DNA of 64,000 nucleotides from the NCBI GenBank assembly GCA_002389645.1, contig DGQE01000039.1, positions 62,001 to 126,000 on the forward strand, written 5' to 3'. Shown here in pieces: positions 16,193-26,084 of this stretch. The position numbers and the translations under genes were made by a program. The notes beneath the pieces are model-generated. The model did no database searches. It was not told the DNA's origin and saw only the letters and a list, made by a program, of their open reading frames with translations. How positions within the stretch are numbered: position 1 is the stretch's first letter; the number at the start of each line of letters is the position of its first letter. The DNA comes from Flavobacteriales bacterium UBA4422. GTDB lineage: Bacteria; Bacteroidota; Bacteroidia; Flavobacteriales_G; Salibacteraceae.

Positions 16193-16270
16193 GATTAAAA
16201 GTTTATCTTTTCAACAAGCCTTATTCGTAACAATAGCATTTTAATCATGCGACATAACTGCACTATCTTC

Positions 16271-16278
16271 TACATTTG
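16271..16278 (+). promoter_or_regulatory. -7 box almost touching the guaA start
   Basis: TACATTTG is an exact TAnnTTTG match ending only three bases before ATG 16282. If used, transcription would begin at or next to that ATG, giving a leaderless message, or a short leader if translation starts at ATG 16291. Confidence 0.45.
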
Positions 16279-16281
16279 CGC

Positions 16282-17811
16282 ATGCAAGAAATGATATTAA
16301 TCCTTGACTTTGGTTCTCAATACACCCAGCTTATTGCTCGCAGAGTAAGAGAACTCAATGTGTATTGTGAAATCCATCCTTACAATGAGATTCCTGAAAT
16401 AGATGAACACATCAAAGGTGTGATTCTCAGTGGAAGTCCATTTTCAGTGCGTCAAGAGAATCATCCTATACCTGATTTATCAGCTATAAAATCAAAATTT
16501 CCTTTGCTTGGTGTGTGCTATGGTGCGCAGTTTCTTGCTCAAAACTATGGTGGAGAAGTGCAGGCTTCTTCAAAGAGAGAATATGGAAGAGCCCATTTGA
16601 GTTTTGTAAACCATGATGCTGCTCTGATGAAGGGTGTGGCTGAAGACTCACAGGTGTGGATGTCTCATGGTGATACTATACATTCTTTGCCAGAAAACAC
16701 ATCAATTATATGTAGTACTAAAGATGTAAGTGTGGGTGGGTATCGTTTTGATAATGAGGAAACTTATGCGCTTCAATTTCACCCTGAAGTTTATCATTCA
16801 ACCGATGGCTTGACGGTGCTGCGAAACTTTGTAGTTGGCGTTTGCGGTTGTGATCAATCATGGACTCCAGAGTCTTATGTAGAAACTTCGGTTGCTCAAC
16901 TTAAAGAGCAATTGGGAAATGATAAAGTAGTGTTAGGGCTTTCTGGAGGAGTTGATAGTTCTGTAGCTGCAATGCTTCTTCATAGGGCTATTGGTACGAA
17001 CCTCTATTGCATATTCGTTGATAATGGACTTTTACGCAAGCATGAGTTTGAAAGTGTTTTACACCAGTATAAAGACTTAGGCTTGAATGTGAAAGGTGTT
17101 GATTCTTCAGCAGCTTTCTATCGCGAATTGAAAGGAATCTCTGATCCAGAGCAAAAGAGAAAGGTTATAGGAAGGGTATTCATAGAGGTGTTTGATGAAG
17201 AATCTCATCTTATTGAGGATGTGAAGTGGCTCGGGCAGGGCACAATATATCCAGATGTTATCGAATCAAAATCTGTAAAAGGACCATCGGCTACCATCAA
17301 GTCCCATCACAATGTGGGTGGTTTGCCTGATTTCATGAAACTGAAAATCGTAGAGCCGTTGAATGCTTTATTCAAAGACGAAGTAAGAGAAGTGGGTGCA
17401 ACACTTGGTTTACCTGCAAGTATTCTTGGTCGTCATCCTTTCCCAGGTCCAGGACTTGGAATCAGAATACTAGGCGATATTACTGAGGAAAAGGTGAGGG
17501 TGCTTCAAGAAGTCGATTACATCTACACAGAAGGTTTGAAAGAAGCTGGTTTATACGATCAAATCTGGCAAGCCGGATCCATTTTACTACCAGTTCAATC
17601 TGTTGGCGTAATGGGTGATGAGCGAACGTATGAAAACGCTGTAGCACTTAGAGCGGTTACTTCAACCGATGGCATGACGGCAGATTGGTTCCATTTTCCA
17701 CACGAGTTTTTAGCCATGATTTCTAATAAGATCATTAACAACGTAAAAGGAGTGAACAGAGTGGTTTACGACATCAGTTCTAAACCTCCTGCAACGATAG
17801 AATGGGAATAG
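16282..17811 (+). CDS. guaA: GMP synthase (glutamine-hydrolysing)
   Basis: This 509-residue enzyme amidates XMP to GMP. Part 1 is a class I glutamine amidotransferase (ILDFGSQYTQLIARRVREL; nucleophile Cys in GVCYGAQ; HPE in FHPEVYHS). Part 2 is the ATP pyrophosphatase (SGGVDSSVAA), and the C-terminal dimerisation domain ends KPPATIEWE. Two ATG codons compete: 16282 (MQEMILIL, the start form I recall for this phylum) and 16291 (MILILDFG). The next gene overlaps its last ten bases, so an operon is likely. Confidence 0.97.
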   Translation: MQEMILILDFGSQYTQLIARRVRELNVYCEIHPYNEIPEIDEHIKGVILSGSPFSVRQENHPIPDLSAIKSKFPLLGVCYGAQFLAQNYGGEVQASSKREYGRAHLSFVNHDAALMKGVAEDSQVWMSHGDTIHSLPENTSIICSTKDVSVGGYRFDNEETYALQFHPEVYHSTDGLTVLRNFVVGVCGCDQSWTPESYVETSVAQLKEQLGNDKVVLGLSGGVDSSVAAMLLHRAIGTNLYCIFVDNGLLRKHEFESVLHQYKDLGLNVKGVDSSAAFYRELKGISDPEQKRKVIGRVFIEVFDEESHLIEDVKWLGQGTIYPDVIESKSVKGPSATIKSHHNVGGLPDFMKLKIVEPLNALFKDEVREVGATLGLPASILGRHPFPGPGLGIRILGDITEEKVRVLQEVDYIYTEGLKEAGLYDQIWQAGSILLPVQSVGVMGDERTYENAVALRAVTSTDGMTADWFHFPHEFLAMISNKIINNVKGVNRVVYDISSKPPATIEWE

Positions 17812-19652
17812 TAAAATACTACATATCACTTTCGTTATTTCTTGTTTTAAGTCTGTCGGTCTTTTCTCAGGAAACCCCTGCGGTGCATAAGATCAATGGC
17901 AATAAGTACTATCTACATGTTGTTGAAGCTGGAAATACGCTCTACGGAATTTCGAAGCTCTATAATCTAAAAATTGAAGAGATTCAAAAGGAAAACCCCA
18001 TTCTTATTGAAGAAGGTTTGAAAGTGAATCAAACGCTGCTTATTCCGGTAACGGGTGACAATAAGAAAGACCTTGGAGCAGTAGTTGGTCAGACTGAGAA
18101 TTTTATCACCCATGAAGCGCAGCCAAAAGAGACGTTGTACGCTATAAGCAAGCAGTATAACACAACCGTGGCCGAGCTTTTAAATTTTAATGACTCTATC
18201 AAGGCGAATGGATTGAAGGTGGGCGATGAGGTGAGAATTCCAATTTCAAAGGTTCAAACCAAAGAAGAGAATGTGGTGCTGGCTGTTGCTGATACATTGA
18301 AGAGTCACGTAATTCTGAAGGGAGAGACATTCTACAGTTTAAGCAAGTTGTATAACACGACTGTAGATGTGATAGTTAAGGTGAACCAAGGCATTTCGTT
18401 GAGAGAAGGAATGGCCGTAAGAATTCCTGGAACGAGAGTGGTAGTAAAGGCTGACAGCACAGCAGATAAGCTGTTGCAAACACTTCCAGACCTGATTGAA
18501 ATGCATCAGCCGGATTCAGGAAAAACACTTTCCCTTGGCTTGTTATTGCCGCTTTCCCCGAGTTTTCCTGATTCTGCTAACCCAACTAATTTTAAGATTA
18601 ATGAAGCCCAGCGCGTAGCACTGAGCTTTTATCGTGGATTTAAATTTGCCATTGATTCGTTGGCTGAAAAGCAAGGGGTAGCGCTTAATGTTGAGCTGTT
18701 TGATGTCGGCCAGGATACCATAGCTGTCGCTCAATTGATAAAAAGTGGAAGGCTAGAGGGTTTTGATATTCTCGTAGGTCCTTTTTATACCGATCAATTT
18801 GAAATTGTAGCTGATTATTCTAAAACTTTTGGTGTACCAACCATTTGTCCGATCCCTAAGCCATCTAAAATCTTGTTTAAGCGCTCAAATGCTATAAAAA
18901 CAACTCCAAGTGAATCGATGCAGATTGATGCCATTGCTGAGCTTCTAGCAGCCAAGTATGCAGATTCCAATCTCATTTTGGTGAATAGCAACAAGTTTCA
19001 GGATGTAACCAACATTGAATTCTTTAAAGCACGATACGCTGAGGCGACTCACGTGCCCGACACTTCGAGCAAAGAAATTATTCGTGAGATTAAGCTGTGG
19101 GATATTAATAACGAAACACTCACGATGCGCTTAGGCGACTCAGGTTCGTTTACCTTGTTTGTGCCTTCAACCAATAAAGTGTTTGTAACGAAACTGTTGG
19201 GCGAGCTGTATGATTTGAAGTTTGAATCGGAAGGCAAGTTTGACTTCAGAGTAATTGGTTTGGAAGGGTGGCAGCGCTATGAGAATGATTTAGACGTTAA
19301 GCAGCTGCATGAGCTGCATGTAACTATGCCGATTGTGGGCTACTTAAATTTCTTTGATTACAAAGTCAAGAACTTGTTTAAGCATTACCGCAGATTGAAA
19401 GGCTATGAGCCCAACCGTTTTACTTTGGTTGGTTTTGATTTATCTCAATACATCATCACTCAGGCAGCCTTTAATCAAAGCGAATGGTTTGAAACACCAG
19501 AAAAGTTTCAGTTTTCAGGTGTTTTGATGGATTATCATTTCCATCGCGTGTTGCCGGAAAGTGGCATTGAAAATCAAAGTATTCAATTGTACGAATACAA
19601 AAATTATAGATTGAAGGAGTTTGCGAGATGGCCTATACAAGTGATGAAATAG
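17802..19652 (+). CDS. LysM-repeat protein with periplasmic ligand-binding fold
   Basis: This is a 616-residue exported protein. After a signal peptide (to about residue 23) come three LysM peptidoglycan-binding repeats (about 35-84, 103-147 and 165-208; each with YxISKxYN or YSLSKLYN). The remainder (about 235-616) resembles a type I periplasmic-binding protein (LSLGLLLPLSPSFPDS, GFDILVGPFYTDQFEIVADYS). LpoA, an activator of peptidoglycan synthase, uses a similar fold, so a cell-wall role is possible, but that is inference. It overlaps guaA by 10 bases and hemF by 25, so the three genes are probably translated from one message. Confidence 0.85.
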   Translation: MGIVKYYISLSLFLVLSLSVFSQETPAVHKINGNKYYLHVVEAGNTLYGISKLYNLKIEEIQKENPILIEEGLKVNQTLLIPVTGDNKKDLGAVVGQTENFITHEAQPKETLYAISKQYNTTVAELLNFNDSIKANGLKVGDEVRIPISKVQTKEENVVLAVADTLKSHVILKGETFYSLSKLYNTTVDVIVKVNQGISLREGMAVRIPGTRVVVKADSTADKLLQTLPDLIEMHQPDSGKTLSLGLLLPLSPSFPDSANPTNFKINEAQRVALSFYRGFKFAIDSLAEKQGVALNVELFDVGQDTIAVAQLIKSGRLEGFDILVGPFYTDQFEIVADYSKTFGVPTICPIPKPSKILFKRSNAIKTTPSESMQIDAIAELLAAKYADSNLILVNSNKFQDVTNIEFFKARYAEATHVPDTSSKEIIREIKLWDINNETLTMRLGDSGSFTLFVPSTNKVFVTKLLGELYDLKFESEGKFDFRVIGLEGWQRYENDLDVKQLHELHVTMPIVGYLNFFDYKVKNLFKHYRRLKGYEPNRFTLVGFDLSQYIITQAAFNQSEWFETPEKFQFSGVLMDYHFHRVLPESGIENQSIQLYEYKNYRLKEFARWPIQVMK

Positions 19653-20530
19653 CCGATTGGTTTAAAGGATTGCAAGACCGCATTTGCACAGAAGTTTCGG
19701 CAACAGATGGCGGAGCTTCATTTACTTCTGAGACTTGGGAGCGACCAGGTGGAGGAGGAGGCGATACACGCGTTATTCAAAATGGAAAAATAATTTCAAA
19801 AGGTGGCGTCAACTTTTCTGCTGTTCATGGCGAATTGCCCGATAACATCAAAGCAGCTTTGAAGGTTGATTCTAATTCCTTTTTTGCCACAGGCGTTTCT
19901 ATCGTGATGCATCCCGATAATCCTTTTGTCCCCATCATTCATATGAATGTGCGCTACTTTGAGATGAACGATGACGTGTGGTGGTTTGGCGGTGGCATTG
20001 ACTTAACGCCACATTATGTAGATGAAGAGCAAGCAGCTTGGTTTCACGCAAAGTTGAAAGAAGCGTGTGATGCACACGATATGGATTATCATCCGTGCTT
20101 TGCCAAATGGGCGAATGAATACTTCTACATCAAGCATAGAAAAGAATCACGCGGTGTGAGCGGGATCTTCTTTGACAGATTGGATGAGAAGACAGAAGGA
20201 AAATCTAAAGCTGATCTTTTTGCCTTTGTGCAAGAAGTGGGTAATGCCTTTGCGCCAATCTATACACACCTAATGCGTATCAATGCTGAGCGTTCATTCA
20301 CTGATTTGAACAAAGCATGGCAAATGCACCGTAGAAGCCGCTATGTAGAGTTTAATTTGGTGTTAGATAAAGGCACCAGGTTTGGGTTAGATACTGATGG
20401 GCGAATAGATTCCATTTTAATGAGCCTACCGCCCGAAACGGGTTGGAAATACAACCAAGAATGGCCAGCTGATGGTGAAGAGTTGAAAACTCAGCATATC
20501 CTGCAAACGACCTACTTGCCAGAAGTTTAA
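19628..20530 (+). CDS. hemF: Oxygen-dependent coproporphyrinogen III oxidase
   Basis: This 300-residue enzyme decarboxylates coproporphyrinogen III to protoporphyrinogen IX with O2 in haem synthesis. Signatures include WERPGGGGGDTRVI, HMNVRYFE, WWFGGGIDLTPHYVDEEQAAWFH and the YVEFNLVLDKGTRFGLDTDGR segment near the end. The length is normal. The start at ATG 19628 gives a 25-base overlap with the upstream gene. Use of this form implies aerobic haem synthesis. Confidence 0.97.
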   Translation: MAYTSDEIADWFKGLQDRICTEVSATDGGASFTSETWERPGGGGGDTRVIQNGKIISKGGVNFSAVHGELPDNIKAALKVDSNSFFATGVSIVMHPDNPFVPIIHMNVRYFEMNDDVWWFGGGIDLTPHYVDEEQAAWFHAKLKEACDAHDMDYHPCFAKWANEYFYIKHRKESRGVSGIFFDRLDEKTEGKSKADLFAFVQEVGNAFAPIYTHLMRINAERSFTDLNKAWQMHRRSRYVEFNLVLDKGTRFGLDTDGRIDSILMSLPPETGWKYNQEWPADGEELKTQHILQTTYLPEV

Positions 20531-20567
20531 GTGGCTAAAGATCAGGTAATTTTGCTTGAAGCCCACA

Positions 20568-23500
20568 TTATACAACCACAATCATAAACTCCTTACTTCC
20601 TGCTAGACCCAATACCTGAATGGTATAAATTCCTGCTGGCAGCATTGCTATTTCCAAGGTATTGATTCCAAGGCTCATTGTTTGCGTTAATACCCTTCGG
20701 CCAGTTTTATCAAAAAGAGTGACCTGACTATATCTACCGTTCTCGAGCATTACATGAATTTCTTGACTAGCCGGGTTTGGATATATGCGAATTGCATCTG
20801 AACCGAGCTCATCATTGCCAAAAAGGGTATGCTGATATTCTGATGAAAGGTCAGAAATACAACCAAAATCCATAACCTGCACATGATAGATGCCACTAGC
20901 CATTGCAACAATCATCTGTGTAGTATCAGTCAATAAAACTAAGTTATTCCACCACAAATAACTGTTTGCGATTACCGATGCTTCCAAACTGTCTATTCCG
21001 ACAGATAAAATTGATGGTGTTTGTGGTATTGGATATACCGTCCATGAGAGTGTGTCTGAAAACCCCATGCAACCAACAGTATCTGTAATTGAAACGAATA
21101 CATTATCTCCATCCGTTAATTGATTACTAGCGAAAAGTGAGTCTGCACCTGATTGCACCGGGGCGCCATTAATATTGAAGACATATTGATCATAGTCTTT
21201 CTCAGTAGAAAACTGCACTGTGTCTCCTTCGCAAATGATTTGGTCCACATCATCAGACCAAAGCGGTGTTCCATTTATATCGGGCTGCATTTGGACCTCA
21301 ATTGTGTCACTGATTAAACCACACGTTGTGTTTATATTGTTTACTACCCAAACCAAATCTCCTGTAGTTGAAACAATGGTTCCCCAATTGTTGCTGTTTC
21401 CAGACTGAACAAGCGTGTTGTTTTGGTAAAAGTTATAGCCAGATCCAGTTCCGTTAGCAGTGAAGCTGGCTGAATCACCAAAACAATACACATCACCAAT
21501 AGCATTAGATATCAGGGTAGGAGCGTCAAAATCGCCTACGTAAAATAAGTTTGGAACGAGAAGTGTATCGCTTCCAGATGCGTTGGTCGCAATAAGCTGA
21601 ACATCATACCAGCCCGTATCGTTCGGCAGTATGCTCGGGTTGGTTGAGGTGTTATTACCCACAACATAGATGAAGCTACTTGGCACTATTGACCAACTAT
21701 ACGATAGACCGTAGGTAGTCGTGTTAACTAGTGGTACTGTTTGTCCTAAGCAAAAGGTGTCATGTTCTGTTTCAAATCCAGCCAGGGGAAATGTTGTGAG
21801 ATTGATGTCATCGATGGCTAAATCAGAAAGCCAAGAACCTCCCGTTCGTCCTCGAAAGCGAAGTACCGCTTCTTGCCCTTCAAAGGCACTCAGGTCTACC
21901 ACCTCCTGAAACCATTGATTTCCTTGTGCTCCTATAACTGGTGGTCCAACATCTAAATGCCATTGTCCTTCAGAGAGTACATCAAGATGGAGAGAACCAA
22001 TTCCTCCACCAAAGGCATGGTACCAATACGATATAGTAGGTGAGTTGGTGCCGGTAAGATCAAAACAAGGTGAGTTTACCTGCGCTTCATGGTTTTGGCA
22101 TCCAGATCCTCCATTGCCACTTCCTTCCAAGTATAAATACTTACCATTTCCAGAAGTATGATCACCAGTTGGGCCGGTTCCTCCTGATCCAGTAGATCCG
22201 CTATGGGTTCGCCAATCAATGGTGTCTACATTATTGTTATTGGGCAAATTGAACCAGCCTGCTGACAGGTTGCAGTCGATTGTTTCACAGCCCCAAGCTG
22301 TGGAGCAATTCGTGAAATTGTCAAAGCTTTGTGAGTAAGGTATAGTTGCTGAAATTCCACCATACACGTTGATCGTAATTTCCATAGTGTCATTAGCGGC
22401 ATTGCCATCACCAGGGAAAGTTGACCAAACTTTTAGCTCATTAATGCCAGCTTGGAGCACAATTGCTGATGGAATAATGAGCACGGATTGAGCAGCAGAG
22501 CTAAGCGCAGAAAATATCGTGTCGTGAGCAATTGCTCCCCCAATAAGTTGATAGGCGATTGGCTGGTAAGCCAGCGATGTTGTGCCCGTATTTTGAAGCT
22601 TTATTTCAAGGGGCAATGTATCCCCGATAGAACATGAAGGATAATATCCTGCTTCCGGACGATTGATTGACGTTACCGCGAGGTCTTGCCCAATGCAATT
22701 AAAGTCACCGGGTTGAATAGCCATTGCAATGGCACGTCTGCCAGATCCACTATCAGGAAGCACGGCTTGTACGCTTACCCATTCAGTTTCGGTTGGTGAA
22801 AGGTTATACACTTTTACGTAGGTGTTGGAAGTATAACTTAGTGTATCCATGTATTTATTGCCCAGTTTGTATGCTCGATAGCCCATTGCTCCAGGAACGG
22901 AATCCCACGCAAAAATGGCCGAGTCAGCGCATCGCCACACCAAGCTTAAGTTGCTTGGTGGATCAACAATGGTGAATTGGCTATCGCTAAGCCCGTCGTT
23001 GGCACCATCTTTAATCTTAACCAAACAATTTCCTGAGAGGGTTGGAGGAATAGTCCAAGTATAAGAGCGGCTATTGCTGGCCAATCCTGTGGCTAAATTA
23101 GACCAAGTAGCTCCGCTATCACTAGAAAAATCAATATCGAAGGTATTTCCTGAATCGTAAGCGTCCCATCGGATGCGTCTTGCTTCACCTGGCACAAGGC
23201 CTTCTCCTCCGCGAGGGTAAATCACCTTGATAGAATCGTACACAAAACTATAGATGACAAAGTATTCTTGTGGACCAAACGGCACCATGGTACCCGTCAC
23301 TTCTATGTTGTAGGTGCCAGAGGGTGGGTTGTCAATGGTTACCATCTCTACATTGTTGAGTGTGTCTGTCCCTTGAACTGCCAACGCATTAAGGCTGTCT
23401 GGGTCGGGGAAGGAGCTAAGTACCCACGGCTTTACCCAGTTGGAATTAGGGTCTTGTACACGCAGATCCAAGTCGTTAACCAGGGTTTTACCAAAGATTC

Positions 23501-25076
23501 CAGGAGTGGCTTCCCGATCGTTCCAATAGATGCTCACCTTGAGTTGACTTACACCAGAAGGCACTACAATGGCGTTTAGATCCACGACTGAGTTGGCTAT
23601 GTTGTCAGTGATGAGCTGATCGTTTTCTATCACATTCAACGCTCTACTGGCGTTGATTCTCCCAAAGCCTGTTTTAAAATCTGGACCTTCGTTTTCTATA
23701 TCGTCTGCTGTGTTAAGAATGATGCCTTTGATCAATCCAGAGTTGGGCCATTGGCTGGCGTTCTCTTCTCGGTAGGCTTGGGTTAGGATGGCATTGACTC
23801 CAGCCAAGTTGGGCGAAGCGTGGGATGTGCCACCTGGCCCGGAAGCGGTAATATCCGGTAGTATTCTTCCGTCCATGGCAGGCCCACGACTGCTAAATCC
23901 GGTCAATTGATCGTTGGTGTTCATAGCACCTACAGCAAATATGTTTTTGGCTGATTTTACCAATCCGGTGATGTTTCCCCAGCCTGGTCCCGCACCATAA
24001 TTCTGGCAATTAGAACCACCAATGTTTCCGCAAGAATAGGTGATCATAAATCGATTATGGGTGCGAACTAAAAAGTCGTTGGTAGCCGCGCCCGAGTTAT
24101 ACGTTGGCCCAGATGGGATGCAGCCATAACCAAAGGAGTTGTTTACTATATTGATGTTGGAGTCTGCAGCGTTAGAAAAGTTGATTCCGCCAGACATTTG
24201 CTCAGCCCCCCAAGCCTGTCCGCGGTGAATGGGGTTAATGTTTCCTGCAGAGGCCATGCGCCAACTCACGCCTGTTTTGTGCCCGCTGATGGTTCCACCT
24301 TCTTCAGACAAGTCCAATCGGTTCTTAAAATCAGGATGATAAGCTGGGTTAATGATTCCTCCTTCATTTACCGCGATCTTAACTCCGTCTCCGTTTAACC
24401 CATTGAGGTTATAATAGCCATTGATGTATGGTGCACGAGTCATGGTCATTTCATCCTCAATTTCTAACTCGGCTGGTGGTGCAGGCAATTCTACATACAC
24501 TACAAAAGGCATTCTGGCTGCTGCCAAGAGTGCTTGTCTTGACCCTGATACATTGAGAATGCCCAGCGGGTCAAGGCGATCGTTGATCTGTATGCCCATT
24601 TCTACTAACGTGGTAACCATAGAAGATAAATCCGATTCAGCAGCCACAACAATATTGGCCTTTACGCCATGAGCCTCGGTTGCATGGCTAGGGATTTCAT
24701 CTCGAAATATGCGCTGATCCATTTTCCGGAAGATCGGCTTGGTAAATACCCGATCTACACTTGCGCTGATTAAAATGGAAGCATTAATATCTGTTTGCAT
24801 GGATGCAAACCATTTTAAGTTGGGTTGATATTGGTAGAGTGAAATACCAGCCGCAGATAAGCTGGCTTTCTGATTTTCTGAGGGCACTTCTTGAAAGTGT
24901 AAGTAACACCAAAGTTGATTTTCAAAAACGAGCGAGGGATTTTGAGTGAGTAGGGTGGCGAGTTGCTGCTCCAAAGGCTCTTGAGCGTTTCTCTCAGGCA
25001 ATGATTCTTGTGCGTACCCCAGATTTGAAAGTGATACTAATCCTAAGAAAAACAGAGAATACATAATTTTTACCAT
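20568..25076 (-). CDS. Large secreted subtilase-like protein with T9SS sorting domain, triad apparently altered
   Basis: This is a 1502-residue exported protein. Order: signal peptide (1-22), prodomain-like region (about 30-210), S8/subtilase-like domain (about 225-480), pre-peptidase and fibronectin-like modules (about 480-760), CARDB-like segment (about 790-890), MAM-like domain (about 910-1100), PKD/Ig-like repeats (about 1100-1420) and a T9SS type A tail (IYPNPASQEIHVML). The nucleophile box GTSHASPNLAG (near 415) and an oxyanion Asn (CGNIGG) are kept. Where related proteins have a D-x-G Asp box and an HG-x-x-V-x-G His box, this one reads VNEGG (near 235) and ISGHKTG (near 263), so it may lack protease activity or use a shifted His. 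It is probably exported by type IX secretion. Confidence 0.85.
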   Translation of the reverse strand: MVKIMYSLFFLGLVSLSNLGYAQESLPERNAQEPLEQQLATLLTQNPSLVFENQLWCYLHFQEVPSENQKASLSAAGISLYQYQPNLKWFASMQTDINASILISASVDRVFTKPIFRKMDQRIFRDEIPSHATEAHGVKANIVVAAESDLSSMVTTLVEMGIQINDRLDPLGILNVSGSRQALLAAARMPFVVYVELPAPPAELEIEDEMTMTRAPYINGYYNLNGLNGDGVKIAVNEGGIINPAYHPDFKNRLDLSEEGGTISGHKTGVSWRMASAGNINPIHRGQAWGAEQMSGGINFSNAADSNINIVNNSFGYGCIPSGPTYNSGAATNDFLVRTHNRFMITYSCGNIGGSNCQNYGAGPGWGNITGLVKSAKNIFAVGAMNTNDQLTGFSSRGPAMDGRILPDITASGPGGTSHASPNLAGVNAILTQAYREENASQWPNSGLIKGIILNTADDIENEGPDFKTGFGRINASRALNVIENDQLITDNIANSVVDLNAIVVPSGVSQLKVSIYWNDREATPGIFGKTLVNDLDLRVQDPNSNWVKPWVLSSFPDPDSLNALAVQGTDTLNNVEMVTIDNPPSGTYNIEVTGTMVPFGPQEYFVIYSFVYDSIKVIYPRGGEGLVPGEARRIRWDAYDSGNTFDIDFSSDSGATWSNLATGLASNSRSYTWTIPPTLSGNCLVKIKDGANDGLSDSQFTIVDPPSNLSLVWRCADSAIFAWDSVPGAMGYRAYKLGNKYMDTLSYTSNTYVKVYNLSPTETEWVSVQAVLPDSGSGRRAIAMAIQPGDFNCIGQDLAVTSINRPEAGYYPSCSIGDTLPLEIKLQNTGTTSLAYQPIAYQLIGGAIAHDTIFSALSSAAQSVLIIPSAIVLQAGINELKVWSTFPGDGNAANDTMEITINVYGGISATIPYSQSFDNFTNCSTAWGCETIDCNLSAGWFNLPNNNNVDTIDWRTHSGSTGSGGTGPTGDHTSGNGKYLYLEGSGNGGSGCQNHEAQVNSPCFDLTGTNSPTISYWYHAFGGGIGSLHLDVLSEGQWHLDVGPPVIGAQGNQWFQEVVDLSAFEGQEAVLRFRGRTGGSWLSDLAIDDINLTTFPLAGFETEHDTFCLGQTVPLVNTTTYGLSYSWSIVPSSFIYVVGNNTSTNPSILPNDTGWYDVQLIATNASGSDTLLVPNLFYVGDFDAPTLISNAIGDVYCFGDSASFTANGTGSGYNFYQNNTLVQSGNSNNWGTIVSTTGDLVWVVNNINTTCGLISDTIEVQMQPDINGTPLWSDDVDQIICEGDTVQFSTEKDYDQYVFNINGAPVQSGADSLFASNQLTDGDNVFVSITDTVGCMGFSDTLSWTVYPIPQTPSILSVGIDSLEASVIANSYLWWNNLVLLTDTTQMIVAMASGIYHVQVMDFGCISDLSSEYQHTLFGNDELGSDAIRIYPNPASQEIHVMLENGRYSQVTLFDKTGRRVLTQTMSLGINTLEIAMLPAGIYTIQVLGLAGSKEFMIVVV

Positions 25077-25417
25077 ACACTGTTTTTTAAGCGTTTTTCA
25101 TTGGAAACTCAATCTTGAAATTAAGTCACAGCGCCACAAGATAAGACGCTGTTCTGAAATGTAAAGTCCTCACGACACTTTTAATACCTAATCAAACGGC
25201 TAGCGTAATCGTGCAGAGGCGAGGTTGAATTTTACCAGGTTTGCCACCTATTTCTTTTTTCTGATCTATATTTCGCTGCAGGATTGAGTGTTGATGACAT
25301 TGGATCACCAATAACAGATTCCGTAAAACAACATCAAAACCTAACGAAAAAGAGATTGTAAATCCGTTAAACGACAACTTTGTTAGCGTTATAACAAGTT
25401 GGCACACATTAATAAAA
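25077..25417. other. Non-coding gap upstream of the secreted protein and broken lipoprotein gene
   Basis: About 340 bases separate two divergent genes. I see no gene, tRNA or strong terminator. An imperfect hairpin (AACGACAAC, TTT, GTTAGCGTT) occurs near 25367-25390. Some short open frames exist on the minus strand but none has a recognisable product. The region plus the broken gene next to it reads as decaying accessory DNA. Confidence 0.4.
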
Positions 25418-25928
25418 ATGAAATTCAGACTATTGGCCATATTTCTTCTTGGACTGATAATTAGCTGTTCGACAACGAAAACTTCAATGATCGTAGCAGA
25501 CAGCTACGATGAAACGAGAAATGTCTCGACATTAACTCTTTTACCCTACGGAAACATTGAAATCTCAGGAAATTGGACTAAAATCAAAGATAATTTCATT
25601 AGATCAATACCAAAATGAAGCCATTGAAATTACAGGTACAGAGAATAAGAGCTTTTGACAAGTAACGCAATTAATGACTGAACTTACGGGTGTCAATTTC
25701 ACATTTAAAGCTGTGAACCCTGTCAGCTTTTATTTTAGCAAGGTGAGAAGTGGCGTTCCAAGGGGATTTGCTGTGGTGATGACCATTCTCCACTTCTTAC
25801 CTCGATTTCAGAATGAACCTGAAATTTCAGCTAATTTCAAAATGCTCACTGGAAAAGAACCCACCACATTGAAGGCGTTCATTTTAAGAGAAAGGGAGAA
25901 AATTATGAATGCTCAAAACGCCTATTAG
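25418..25928 (+). pseudogene. Broken small lipoprotein gene (frameshift plus in-frame stop)
   Basis: The first part encodes a lipoprotein start (MKFRLLAIFLLGLIISC, lipobox Cys at 17) and about 60 residues including LLPYGNIEISGNWTKIKDN, then stops at 25616-25618. A one-base shift near 25590 continues it as ISLDQYQNEAIEITGTENKSF. A TGA at 25656-25658 then interrupts the same frame, which goes on as QVTQLMTELTGVNFTFKAVN to the TAG at 25926-25928. The joined product would be a roughly 170-residue lipoprotein, similar in its start to uncharacterised flavobacterial lipoproteins. Sequencing error is possible but two lesions make real decay more likely. Confidence 0.65.
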
Positions 25929-26084
25929 GGTGAGCAGACTGAATACACTGCTAAATCATCTTATTTAATAAGTTCAGTATTCAATAGTTAATATTCTCAG
26001 ATTCTTTAGATTGTTGCCAAAACTATGACACTATCAACAACTCTAAAATAGCGATAGTCTAAAATTAGAATGGCTGCGTGCATT

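Noticed and set aside
22226..24672. Many open frames of 60-100 codons on both strands inside the large subtilase-like gene
   Set aside because: They lie wholly within one long reading frame with clear domains and signal peptide; none has a recognisable product or its own start signals.
25367..25400. Integron attC-like look of the AACGACAAC/GTTAGCGTT hairpin
   Set aside because: The core sites do not fit the RYYYAAC/GTTRRRY pattern and no integrase is nearby.
25192..25440. Minus-strand open frame of 82 codons in the gap before the broken lipoprotein gene
   Set aside because: No start signals, no family resemblance, and it overlaps the lipoprotein start on the other strand.
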